Positions 39,711 to 51,288 of a DNA stretch of 64,000 nucleotides are shown one piece after another. The DNA lies in contig VWZX01005690.1 in the NCBI GenBank assembly GCA_013399015.1, positions 2,790,001-2,854,000 on the forward strand, in the 5' to 3' direction. This stretch comes from Galbula dea (Eukaryota; Chordata; Aves; Piciformes; Galbulidae). Every line of letters starts with the position of its first letter. Position 1 is the stretch's first letter. The translations under genes were made by a program, and so were the position numbers. The notes under the pieces were generated by a model. It saw only the letters and a program-made list of their open reading frames with translations. It was not told the origin of the DNA and ran no database searches.

Positions 39711-39925
39711 AGACAAAATCCCATAACCTATAGCGATGACTTTTTCACTATTATGACCCAGCAGTCTCCCCGAAGAGATGCCAGCAATTGCCTGGAGGTC
39801 ATGAGCTTGTTTCCTTCCCTTTTTTCTGGCCTTCTGCCAAAGCAGATTTGTTCAGACATTAAAACCAGCTCTACTTTCTTCTACAATATACCAACAATAC
39901 CTAATTATCCTACTCTGCTGGAGCA
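39711..39925 (+). other. Candidate internal coding exon, gene not recognised
   Basis: A strong acceptor (ACTTTTTTTTTCTCAG) leads into 215 bases with a single open frame, closed by a CA/GTGAGT donor. Read from the first base, the peptide starts RQNPITYSDDFFTIMTQQSP and later has LFPSLFSGLLPKQICSDIK; it ends NIPTIPNYPTLLE plus two bases. The other two frames stop within 25 bases. With the candidate at 37.6 kb it forms the most gene-like part of the window, but their phases do not join directly unless another exon or the alternative AG two bases downstream is used. No known domain was identified. Confidence 0.33.
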
Positions 39926-42900
39926 GTGAGTAGATTTACTGAAGTACTATGGGAAGTATGACTAAAGATACCATGTTACTTTAGAAGTGGGCTGAATATA
40001 AAAACATATGGAGCCATGAAATGAAGAATCAGGTGGCAACACAGGTGGAAGCAGTAAAGCTTTAAACCTCAAACTAGAAAAATGCACACATTTTCTATTA
40101 GTTATTAAAAAGACAGTGTCTAACTCTTTTTATTATAGACATTTGATTAATAACAATTAGGTTCTCCAAGTTAAAGCTTTATACATTACTGAAAAGAGAA
40201 GGCATTTAAATACTGGACTAATGTGAAGTTGCTAAGTGGTGAGCAATTCCAGAAGGCTGACCCTTTCATTTAGGTGTTTGTAATGCAGACTGAGAAGTTC
40301 TGGAGGAGTATGATAGGAATTCTAGTACAACCTCATCATTATGTATCTGGACATAGAATATCTCTGCTTGCAAGCAGAGATCAAAGTGGTTTTGTTTGGA
40401 ATGTAATGTTCTACCATAGTTGGTTGTTCCAGTGCACTGATGAACAATGCATAGTCAGAAGTTTTCCTTTCATGAACCCACACAAGAAATTTCTTTGTCT
40501 TTGGAAAAGGGAGCTTTAACCTCATCACTCCTGATATTTTCATTTAGAATTCACATTTGATTTCAAGGTCAGAAAAGGTTATATTAAACCCATGCAATAC
40601 TTACAGCTTCACATAACTTTTGGGAACATCAATATGTTATGCTTGTGAGCTTTACGGGGTCAGTTGCCTGCCTTGGTCTGCCCTATCTTCTGGACAGGAA
40701 AAGATTGAATCAGGATGATTTCAGAATCCTAAAATGCCTCTGATCCTGTGGTCCTCTTAAAATTCTGACATCCATTTATTGGAAGAAGTAAACTCTAATA
40801 ATAAATGGATGCATATACAGTATGAGAATACTTGATATACCAGATGACTTGAAAGTCCATAAAAGCAGCACAGAAGAAACAGATGTGTCAGTGAATCTAA
40901 AAACAAAAGGCAATGGTTAATTCCAGAGGAGAGATGTATAAGCAGTTTAAAGATGTGGCTGGAAGCCCAAATTTTAAGAAAAGCCTTCATAGAAAGTGTG
41001 ACATTAGTCTGCATAGTTATAAAGTAGGGGATATACTCAGTTTGAGAGTCTACTGGTTTCTGCTCACACAAGGTGTTGATGGTCTCACTGAGAAGGGACC
41101 AGCCCACTGAGAGGGAGAAAGCACAGATTTGCGGCTGGTGCATATGCCAAGTTCACATCACAGGCTCGGGAGTCCTGGGAAGCATTTTCATCTCTCCAAA
41201 CTCCTTCAGGGAAGGTGTGACTCAAGATGGAGCTGTGCCTAAACATCACAATTAATCTTCATGTTAACATGACAGATATTCTTCAAGTTAAATGTACTTG
41301 CAACACAAATTGTATGGAGAAGGCCGCTTGTCATTTACAGTGTACTCCACTGAAACCCAGCTTGTATCAGTTAGTGATGTGTCTTGTTAAGTATCCTATT
41401 CATAGGTCAAATAATGTTATATTGACCATGATCACATGCTTGTTTTGTAACCCCTTGCCTATTGTGAAGCATTGGTAGATATGTGCAGTTCAGACGCCTC
41501 TCTCTTGACCTACTTCAGTGATAACTGCTTTTTGTTCCATCCTTTGATAAACATTACTTCACATCTGGAAGACAGTCCCACATATTTGAATTTCTGTAAC
41601 AGATGTTTTGTATGTGATTTAAAAATAGTTTTAAGTGAAAATTTAAAGAGTTCCTGAGTAGTACTTTTATTATTTTTACTATTGAAAACAAATAATTTGT
41701 AAGTTTGCTTTCTCCACCATTGCAGCAGTAGAAATGCACAATAAACTCCAATCAAGTATAGCAGAGGTTTCTTCCCAGCAAAAGTCCCTTTAATGGTGTT
41801 TCATTGAAATCACTATTAACCATTGATGCAAAATACTGATGCAGAACTGCCTCCCCCAACCCTATACTAGATGCAACTCTCTCATACTGAATTTCCTTGT
41901 AAGTTATAAAAAAGATACATAGTCTCACAAGCTGTAGCTTGCCAGAAGTTCTTGTTTATCAACAAATTTAATAAGTGGCTTAAACTCTGATATTAGTGCT
42001 GTTACAGCGAGGATTATCTTGTATCCAGACATGCAGTCTTTAAGCATAAAACTTCCAGTAGACTTCACCCTCCGTTCGCTTTCATTGATAATGTCTCCCA
42101 CTAACTTTAAAATCTCTATTTTCATGATTTCTGTTCAATTCCCAGCTAGGCAAAACAAAAACCAATGTAGCAGATGATGTCTGTAGGCCTTTATATTTGA
42201 AATCTGAAGGACAGGGTAAGCATGGGAACAGCATGACGTTATCACAGACCTGTTTGGCTCTCCATAAACCACAGATGAATCACACTAGCCAGTGGCACTG
42301 TTGCATCTCTTCTGTGCATTTAAGAGTTTCAATCTTCACTGTGCTCTAGATAGTACACATTTTAACTGAATGTGCATGTGAAATCTGGAGGAAATCCATT
42401 CACTCCCAATAGTGTAAAAGCAAACAAAAAAGCCTTACTCCTCAGTAAGTGTTAAAAGTGGCTAAACTCTGTTACCTAAACATAAAATATGTTTGTTTTC
42501 TTTACTTGCATAACCTGAAAGTATGCCTGCAGAAACTACTAGTTCATAAAGTGGCTGAACTGTTTATTGAACTAGCCAAATGGATTTTGACCTTTATTGC
42601 TAATGGGACTAAAATAGTTATCACAATCCAAATATTCACTTCCTCAAAAACAGTAATGACAAAAAAAAAATCTTAATTTTGCAACAGTAAGTGCGTGAAT
42701 ATGTACTGGAAGGTTTATTACATTATAAATCACTGTTATAAAAGAGTTTTCTTTGGAACAGTTATAAAATAAATTTATGAAAGAAGATAAATATAATGAT
42801 TCATATGTTCATGTGGACTCTGCTAAGCTACTTATGAAGTGAATGAGAATTAGTGGTTTGTAAGAAGTCTCTGATTTCTTAGCTATGAAGTTTTGGTGTT

Positions 42901-43574
42901 TGATGGAAGAGTCTGAAAATAATGACCTCATCTACTGTCTTACAATTGACCATTCTGTTATTAGGGATATAACGAGGCTTTCTGCTAATTAGAGTTTCTT
43001 GGGCCTCATTATCTAGAGACTGACATTTCCCATAAAATAAGAGGGTATGCTGGAGACATGTATGTCTCAGCTGTAATCTGGGTGAATCATATCATTTGAG
43101 GACTGTAATTTTGAAAAATAGCTGAAGACCTTATGGGCTGTAAAGAGGAGGAAGCAGACAGTACAAAGGCTGGGCACTGTGCCACTGTAAATACAGAAGT
43201 GTTTGCCATCCATCACATCACTGGTTTGGGCAATACCCAGAGTTATGCCTCCAGGCCAAACTCAAAATCAGGTTTTGTGGCTCTCAAAAACAATTAACTG
43301 AATTTGTTATTTGTTTAACCCTTTATTGCTTCTGGAACTTATGTGAAATGTATCTATAGATCAGCCACATACACTAGCTGGTGTTTATGAAAACCTAGGA
43401 TAGTAGGGTATACAAAGTGATCAGATTAAAGAGAAGTAGTGCTGAAAATATTTATTGTTAAATGTGGGACCAAAGATCGTTAAGAATGTAGTATCTGATC
43501 CTCAAACATTGCAAAGATGTTTCTAGAATATTTATTAAAATAATGGCTTTATTTAATATTTTTTGCTTTCATAG

Positions 43575-43631
43575 GCTTTTGGCACATTCCAGAAGTTTTG
43601 CAAAGCCAGTGAAGTCAATGAAGTTTGTTAG
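43575..43631 (+). other. Candidate 57-base internal exon
   Basis: The acceptor TTTTTTGCTTTCATAG is strong, and the donor TTAG/GTATAA is mediocre. In the phase that begins with one base, the peptide reads LLAHSRSFAKPVKSMKFV and ends after two bases of a codon. The frame starting at the first base is closed only by a TAG that coincides with the exon end, and the third frame has an internal stop. The phase is compatible with the end of the 39.7 kb candidate and the start of the 49.3 kb one. At this length chance is a serious alternative. Confidence 0.22.
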
Positions 43632-43993
43632 GTATAACTGAGACTGAAAATATATATTTCTGAGCTTTGTCTTGTTTCCTCTTTTGAAAGTAAATGTAGA
43701 CACCTGTAATTATGAAAAATCCCTGACAAACCCTTTATATTTTCAAAAGTTTTGGTAATATTTGCAAACAACGCTATGCAGTTTTTGGCCTTCCCTGTTC
43801 TGATGCTTGAAGAGCAGTGCATGCATAAGGTACAAATGTATCTCTCATGGCTTCCTTCTGAGCGAAACAATGATTAACCATACATTCCTTTTCCTTACTC
43901 TGTAGAGTATCTTGGCAGATTTCCCACCTTCAAGTGTTTGTATGTCTCAGGGGAGGCATGCAGTCTGACAGCACCTTTTAATATTAATACAAA

Positions 43994-44029
43994 CCTTTCT
44001 ATAGCAACATGAGTGTTGCTATAAAAAGG
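43994..44029. repeat. Near-perfect 15-bp inverted repeat (hairpin)
   Basis: The left arm CCTTTCTATAGCAAC and right arm GTTGCTATAAAAAGG pair at 14 of 15 positions around a six-base loop, ATGAGT. Either strand could fold into a stable stem-loop. No flanking extension of the pairing was found, so it is shorter than a typical microRNA precursor. It could be the tip of a small inverted-repeat element or a chance palindrome. Confidence 0.7.
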
Positions 44030-44390
44030 TCACTCAAGTCACTTAGAGAAAAAATTTGAATTACTATGGGGAAAATTCCAGATTAAGCTCAGCTTCCCAA
44101 AATTTTTGTAAGACACACAATTGTTTCAGTCCAAACTCTGGTTAGTTGTTCATTCTCCATCCATTTGCAAGGAAAAGTGGCTTCATTTTTTCATTAGGTC
44201 TTAATAACAAGAAGTAAGAATATACAGTACTCTGGCTTTAATTGCCAGTAATTTGCAACACTTACAAGTGATTTATGTTGAACATAGAAAATCATTCCCC
44301 TTAACCAATAAGGTCTGTAGGCCTACACTCTCAGCAGATGTTCTCTCCTTCCATGGCAGCTCTCAGGAAAGAATCTCTGTAAGGGTGTTA

Positions 44391-44458
44391 AGTCTGTCCT
44401 CATAGGAGAGGTGCTTCAGTCCTCTGTTCATTCTTGTGGCCCTGCTCTGGACTCACTC
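44391..44458 (-). mobile_element. Short CR1 fragment (ORF2 region), minus orientation
   Basis: Read on the minus strand, the segment gives GAGTCCAGAGCAGGGCCACA, AGAATGAACAGAGGACTGAA, then GCACCTCTCCTATGAGGACA. That corresponds to the CR1 ORF2 stretch for ERVQRGATKIIRGLEHLPYE, seen in sense at about 17160-17225 in the large copy. The match is degenerate and about 68 bases long, with unrelated sequence on both sides. It is an ancient, internally derived piece. Confidence 0.75.
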
Positions 44459-47400
44459 CCCCTTCACTTACTCTGTCTTCTGTGAATCATCAGCACAAGA
44501 TTTTCCACAGGAAGAGTTGAAGTTAATAGATGAAACCCTTGACCTGAAGAAAATAATGCTGAAACCCTCCAACGCCATGCTAGTAACTCCTACATAACTC
44601 TGTGGCTCATGAGTTCAGGCCAGAAGATAGCCAGAAATACCATCAGAAACCACATCTTGTTGGGCTACGCTGACATCCCTTCAGACAACACTGTGACTCT
44701 ACAGGCTAAGGTAAACTGTGAGGTAATAGTCACTGTGTCATTGTCTTAAGTCTGCCCACGTATTAAAAACAGATACAGAAAAGATATCAAAAACCACAGT
44801 CAGAGGAGGGAACTCCAGCTGTGATCTGAGCTCAGCTACCCTGAGGAAACAACTCTTTTCCTGCTTTTTTGAGAGAACAGTAAAGAAGAAGCAACAGGCG
44901 TCTGTTTTTAAATGAGATGTACCACACAATTTAAATACTCTTTTTTTAAGCTTTGTAAACCTAAATGCCTTCAGAGAGACTTTTCTGAAAGAAGCTGTGA
45001 TCTCTTCAGATCTTCTGATTGGTGCTTAGATGCAAAATCTCTTTGACTTTTGCAGCCTACTCATAATTTGTCACAGAAAGTACTGGTGAAAATTTATAGA
45101 ATGTATCTGGTATGTCAGGCAAACATGAGAGGATTTATCAGAAACTAAAGAAACCATAGAGTTTACTTTTACCATGGACTCAAGGATCACAAAAAAGATT
45201 TCACAAGAATCGAAAAACTAGAATGGGGTTGCCTGATCTGAAGCAGCATGAAAAGATAAGAAAATTTATATGTGCTGGGATGTAAAACTGCCACTTGATG
45301 AATATTTTGTATGATGGTGACAATTTCTTCTCTGAAGCTGAAGGAAGGTGCTTTGAGTAGCAGCTATGAGTCGATCATGTACAAAGAGTCAGTCCCCATT
45401 GCTGTTGGCAGCAATGCAGAAGAGACAACTGTGAAAGCATTATTATCCACGTGAAGATTTGGAGACCACTCCCTTCAGGGGACCTTGGAGTTGAAAACTG
45501 TCCCAAAAAGATCCTCGAATACCTAAAAGAAGACATCATCCTGGACCAGCCATGTCTCAACATTTTGTCCTGAAAAACACAGCAAGAGAGAAAATTACTG
45601 AGCTGTGATGAAGTTATTAAGGCTGCCAACTGAAGCATTTTAAAGAGTAATATTAAGAGCCACCACGCCTCCACAATGTATATATGGCAATAGGGATTTT
45701 AAATAACTACTTTAATTGTTTCCAAGACCTGCTGACTTGTTAAGGGTATAGAATAGTGATGAAACAGCTCTACTGAAGTACAGGTCCTCCAATTTCCTGT
45801 CATTTGAGATTTGGAGGCACAATGCCAGAGCCCACTATGTGTTCCCAGCTTCCACTGAACTGGGAAATATACAGACACTATGATACTGAAGAACAGATGA
45901 CAAAGCAAGAAAAAAAAGAGATTTCTCTTTTGACTAACGTTTAAACACTTTGCAGTAAATACAGCTGGAGACCATGCACTAAACACACAGAAGAAACAAG
46001 TATTAAACTTGCTTATTAGGGACACCCCATCCATGCTGAGCATTGGACAAGGCAAGGGTGGTCTGGGATCCTACCTTAAAGCATATACACAAAACAGCTG
46101 GGCTACTGTCACAGAGACAGCCTTTAAGTGTACTGTTTCCTAACTTCTGAATTATGTGGCTTTTAATACTTTTTAATTTTAATTTTTTTGAGAAGGCTAT
46201 GTATGTATAGTTTTAACATATGGCATCCAAAGAATTCAAATGAGGTGATCCAGCCTTTCTCTAAACTTGCTGAGAATTTTTGTCTTGAAAACAAGAGTTC
46301 TTGTTAGAGATTAAATGGATTTCTATTTCTGTGTAGATTGTTCACTAGAGCAGGTGACTGCAAATCAAGACATCTTTCTTCAGATATGAACTCAAGCTAG
46401 GAAAGTTTGGAGAGATTGATGAAACTTATGTTTTTGTCCATTCAGTTCATACTCCTTCCTGATTTAATTTTGATGCTTAAAATCTTCTAAATCTAAATTC
46501 TTGCATGTTTCTGTCTAGATCCTAACATCATAAAACATGTGTGTAACTCATGACGAAGATCTAGCCCATTGAAGAAATATGTTAGTATGTCTTTCCTCTC
46601 AACTCTTTTTAGAAGCCTAACACACTGATTAAAGCCCGTGCCTTCTCCTGTCCTATATCACTGAGAAGTCAGTGTTGAGAATGTTTAGGTAGGATGGGGA
46701 TACCCAAATGCAGATCTTGCCTCTGGCTGAGCTATGTGTGGGATTTAAATGTAGATTTTCTAACCACAGCAAAGCTAGAGATGTTCAGTTCTGATATCCT
46801 CTCAGTCTCTCTTGTCCTGCCGTGTAAAAAATACTTAAATATTCATTGAGCTTAGACAGTGTGTGAAAATGACTATATTTAGATCCCAACCTATGCTCAT
46901 ACAGCTACTAAAGTGTGTAAAGTGGATAGATCACCTTCAACAAAGAAAGATTGAGCAGCTTATTCTACAGTCTAAGTGTAAGGGAGCTCTCTTGAGAGAA
47001 AAGTAATTTTGTCTCAAATCCTTACTCTAAATCAGATGTAAGGAGGACTTGAACATAAGGATTCAACGCTTGTGTTTCAGCTACAGTGACATCCTTCCTC
47101 TCTTGGCTTTTTCTAATAACTCTTCTGCATCTGCCCTACTTCTGAAAATGGTTTGTGGCTGCGAAGTATATGTTAAAGGAATCCTCTGTCCCTCTACTAA
47201 AAACATTGCAGATGAACCACCCTTTAGAAAAGAGCTAGATCCTGATCTTGCCTGGGAATTCCCTGTTGGCCAGCTTAGGCTGCCTCACAGGCATCTGGCT
47301 GGCTTTTCTGAGTCTTACGGGCTTCAGATATTTAAATGCACTCTGTCAGTTGCCTGGCACAAATTTGGCTGTTGAGTTTTGCCCAACTGGGACTCAATTC

Positions 47401-49258
47401 CACCTGTGTGCTCAGGCCAGGTAGGAGGTAGGATGATGTCTCCTTGGAGGTTGCAGGAACAGCAAGGGTGACATTGTCTCCTTGGTGGGGTCGAGCACCC
47501 AGAGGGGGAAAATGCTGGTCAGGAGGTGGCACCAGGTGGGGTATAGCCCACCCTTCTCTTTGACAGCACCTGGGGCAGAACCCAGCCCTGCAACATCACT
47601 TTATTGTGCAAAAGCCAAACAGAAACATATGGAAAGAATGAAATGAAGTCAGGGAATCTTGTAAAAAGTTTGGATTTAGAAAGATGGAAAACACATAGAA
47701 CAACCTGAGAGGCTTACCCTGGATCGAAACTGGGTACTGCCAGACTTTTTTTGTGCAAATGGAAATCCTTGGCCAAGATCTGAGGTATGACATAATTTTA
47801 ACAATACTTTGGCTAACCAATATCAGATTAGTACACTTGCAATGTTTTCATTTTAAAAGACCTGATTTTAAGAGATGAAGTTAGATTTCCAGAACTTCTT
47901 GGGCTTGAGAAATAGTTTGAGTTCCTCAAAATTTTTATTCATGTTTGTCTCCTGTTCCCATTATTTCACATTGCCACGAGAAAGTGTGGTGTCCTAGGCC
48001 ATGTACCAAGCAGAAGATTCAGCTTGCCCCAGGTAAACTTTGTCAGGGAATCACCTCTCTGCTCCACTTGCTGTTGCTTATTCCCTTTATTTGAAGAAAA
48101 AGAGGAATGTGTCTTGCCCCAGTGAACCTCTTCGTCATAGCACAGCAGAAAGTCAGCAGAATACTTGAACCAGCGCAAATAAGCTCTTCTCAAAAAACTT
48201 TGCTGACCCATCAGTTATGGTAGTGTGCCTTGCATCTTTTATTGTGATCACAGGCAAAATAAGAGCTGGCAAAAGTAGTGTTTTCTTCATGGCACATCTG
48301 CAAGCACAGCCACTGCAAGTGTCTGTGAATATTTAATTTTGCATGCATACCGGAAACATGAGTGAAGAAGTTTCTTTCTTTGAATACAGTTGTCAGTCAT
48401 CCTTCAAAGCAGAAAAATGTTTTGGGATGGAGTAAATTGTAAATATGCAATTAATGGTATTATTTTTTGCAGCTGAGCAGCTTATTGGATTTCATCTGTG
48501 CTTATATTGCACAGCCTTTTTTATTTTGCTTCCTATTCTGTCTGGTTTATGATGTGTAAATCTATCACAGAAAGGCTATTGTCAAGGAATATATGAAGAT
48601 TTTCTAATGAATAAATTAAGAATCAATAGTGAGTTATTCCTAATATTTCTGAGAACCCAATTTGGAATTTTTAAAGTTGATAACTGTACATCATCAGTGA
48701 GTAAACCTAACAATGATTCATTCTCCTTAAATAAATAATGTTTTTCTTCCATATGCAAATCTAAGAATTTTGCTTACATAGCCAGAAAAACTAAGAGAAA
48801 TTATTTATTCAAAAAACATTAGTGTTTGATAAAGCACCACACAAAAATCAAACAAATGAACTGATAAAGCAACATATGTTAGAAAAACCCAAACTAACAC
48901 ATATACTACCTAAAACTATTAAAATTAAAATACCTTGTTCAGGCCAAGGTATATTTCAACTCTGTTTTGTAATAGCCTTGTAAATACTGGGTAGTCCTTT
49001 AAGTCTATTAAGCTTTCAGCTAGTGCACCTGAAATGCAGTAAATAGGTTTTGCTATTATCTGTACCTGTCTGAACTTGCTGTATTACTTCAGGGCTGCTC
49101 TCCACGCTTGTGTGTCTGATGTCTTTGTTTGAAACAACGAGCCTATGCTATGGAAAATAAACAGGTCTGTGGCACACCTACTTAATATTTTTGTTATGCC
49201 TGCATTATCAGAGAAGGAATGTACACATTGCAACCTCTCCTGTTTTCTGTTAATGTAG

Positions 49259-49315
49259 AGTGACTATAGAATTCTTTCTGGATTACTCTTCAATCTTCAA
49301 GGACAAGCAATTACA
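49259..49315 (+). other. Candidate 57-base internal exon
   Basis: A pyrimidine-rich acceptor (CCTCTCCTGTTTTCTGTTAA, then TGTAG) and a consensus donor (TACA/GTAAGT) bound 57 bases. Two frames are open: one gives SDYRILSGLLFNLQGQAIT, and the other, phase-compatible with the preceding candidate, gives VTIEFFLDYSSIFKDKQL. The exon length is a multiple of three. Splice signals are among the best in the window, but the ambiguity of frame and short length prevent a firm call. Confidence 0.24.
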
Positions 49316-51186
49316 GTAAGTACAAGGTATTACCCATCGAACACATTGTACTTACCATACAAGCAGTGAGTGCTTACATGATAGCCATGCTCTGTAACTT
49401 AGCTATTTAAAACCCTGCTAAGTGTTTTAAAGAACCTTTCACAGTGTTCCCCAAAATAAACCAAAATAAAAACAAAAAGATAAAAGTTAAAAAATAAGCA
49501 GATGACCTGTAGCAGCCGTGTCACTGAAAACCACTGAAGATAATGGTTTGTGAGACCCAAATGAATTCTTCACTTAAAAACACCATGGGCATTCTATTAC
49601 TCAATGCAAGTAAAATGAAAACATTTTCTTCAATAACATAATTGAAAACATTAGAAACAATAAACATGTTAGTCATCTAAAATGAATGCAATCCATCTTT
49701 GATCCTCAGTATGACAGTTCCAGGAGTATGTTTCACTCTGATCTAAATTGCACTGGGACAGCTGATTTTTTACACTGGGATTTTTTCAGCTCATTAAAAA
49801 TAAACACTAACAATCACTTTCCATTCTAAAAGCTGACTATTTCTTCTTGCTTTATAACCAAATCCTTTCCCATGATAGAACTTTATGGTTTCTCTTGTTG
49901 CCTCTTTGTTGAATTAATATTACCTCATTACCTTAGTAAGTATATTACTCAAAGGGCATTTAATTCTTTATAGTCTATTCCAGGATTTCTATCAGCTATT
50001 TATTCAACAGTCATATTTGCCTACTTAACACTGAGATAATTCAGATAAATTGAGCTTAATTTTCCATACGTGGAAGATACAAAAGGGCTGTTCAACCACA
50101 GTGGACAGACACAGGGTGGGTATGAGGGTTTGGGCTCTTGTAAAATTACTTTTCAGCTCTCCTAGAAGTTGTCAGAACCTCTTCCATTCACATTTGTAAG
50201 CCCTTAGAGCTGGGACCAAATTCTATCAGGAGTATTCAATTTCTCCATGTAGATGAGCCTGTGATTCCTCTCGCAGTGGTTTGCAGTGAGTGCCCCCCAG
50301 GCCTCCCTTTGCCCACAGAGCATGCTGAAACCTCCTTTCTTCCACCTGTCAAAGAAGCAAGAAGACTTGTTCTTCCCTCTCCTAGCTCCTACAGATGTGC
50401 TCTGGGACTGGCAAAGGACTGGGTAGAGGGAGCTGAAAGATGCTCAGACAGCAGAAAAAGAGCAGGAACAGTTTATCACGTCGTCAGTTTATGGAGAGCT
50501 TGTTCTTGCCCAAAAAGTTCTGTGTTCCCTGTAAAGCAAAGGCATATTACTAAATATAATGAAAAAGCTCCATATGCATATATTTGCAATGGCATGTGAT
50601 GCATAAAACATCTATTCTTGAGCATTCATTGCAAAAAATCTTAAGCTCAGCATCTTCCCTGGGATAACATCTGTCTTTCATTATCTTCACATGTAGGCTT
50701 CTTTCTGATGTGTTTGTGAGTAGCTCTTTTTTTCTGTGATAACCCTGACATGACAGGACTCTCACTTACATTAGAAAACAAAGGGTTTTTTTGTTGAATT
50801 AATAGTACTGAATCTTTCAGAGTTATGTTTTTAATGAAAGTTTCCCTAGATGGTGAATTTTATTTGGATGGCATTATACTTCTATAAAAAACCAGTAGGC
50901 CTTTATTATTTCCATATATACATCTTACAGTTGTTTCTTGAGCTGGTCACAGGAAAAGCTGATGTCATGTAAAACTGCTAAGAAAACATCCTTACAATTT
51001 TTTTTGATGATTATTGCAGAAGAATAGAGAATATAAATGTCTGAAAGACTAGAGAAATTTTTGCTAACTCACCTTTCCCATACTGAGGTACAAGGTTGTT
51101 CCTGGCCATGCTTACATTTGCATGAGCTGCAGTAAAAACAGTGAGTGTAGTGTTTTCTGTAGCAATGATTAATTTTAATGCTAGGT

Positions 51187-51267
51187 TTTAATTTCACCTA
51201 TTTATCTTTAATTCACCTATTAATTTAATTCACCTATTCACTATCTTTAATTTCACCTATTTATCTT
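51187..51267. repeat. Small degenerate minisatellite
   Basis: A TTTAATTTCACCTATTTATC-type unit is repeated. A 22-base unit at 51187-51208 recurs exactly at 51246-51267, and two shorter TTAATTCACCTATT units lie between them. The array has about four copies of 15-22 bases and arose by local duplication. Confidence 0.85.
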
Positions 51268-51288
51268 ATGCCTATTTGCAGGCATAAG
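51265..51288. repeat. Palindrome next to the minisatellite
   Basis: CTTATGCC and GGCATAAG form a perfect 8-bp stem with the loop TATTTGCA. The left arm overlaps the end of the last minisatellite unit, so secondary structure may have promoted the local duplication. That link is an inference. Confidence 0.7.

Larger units (their letters stand above)
39926..49258. other. Mostly noncoding DNA
   Basis: Contains the listed 57-base exon candidate (43.6 kb), the hairpin at 44.0 kb and the CR1 piece at 44.4 kb. Overlapping short frames on both strands at 40.3-42.7 kb show no shared phase or recognised protein. A GC-richer patch at 47.38-47.59 kb contains GTCTCCTTGG twice (in GATGTCTCCTTGGAGGT and ATTGTCTCCTTGGTGGG) and a 66-codon minus-strand frame; its nature is unknown. 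Confidence 0.55.
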
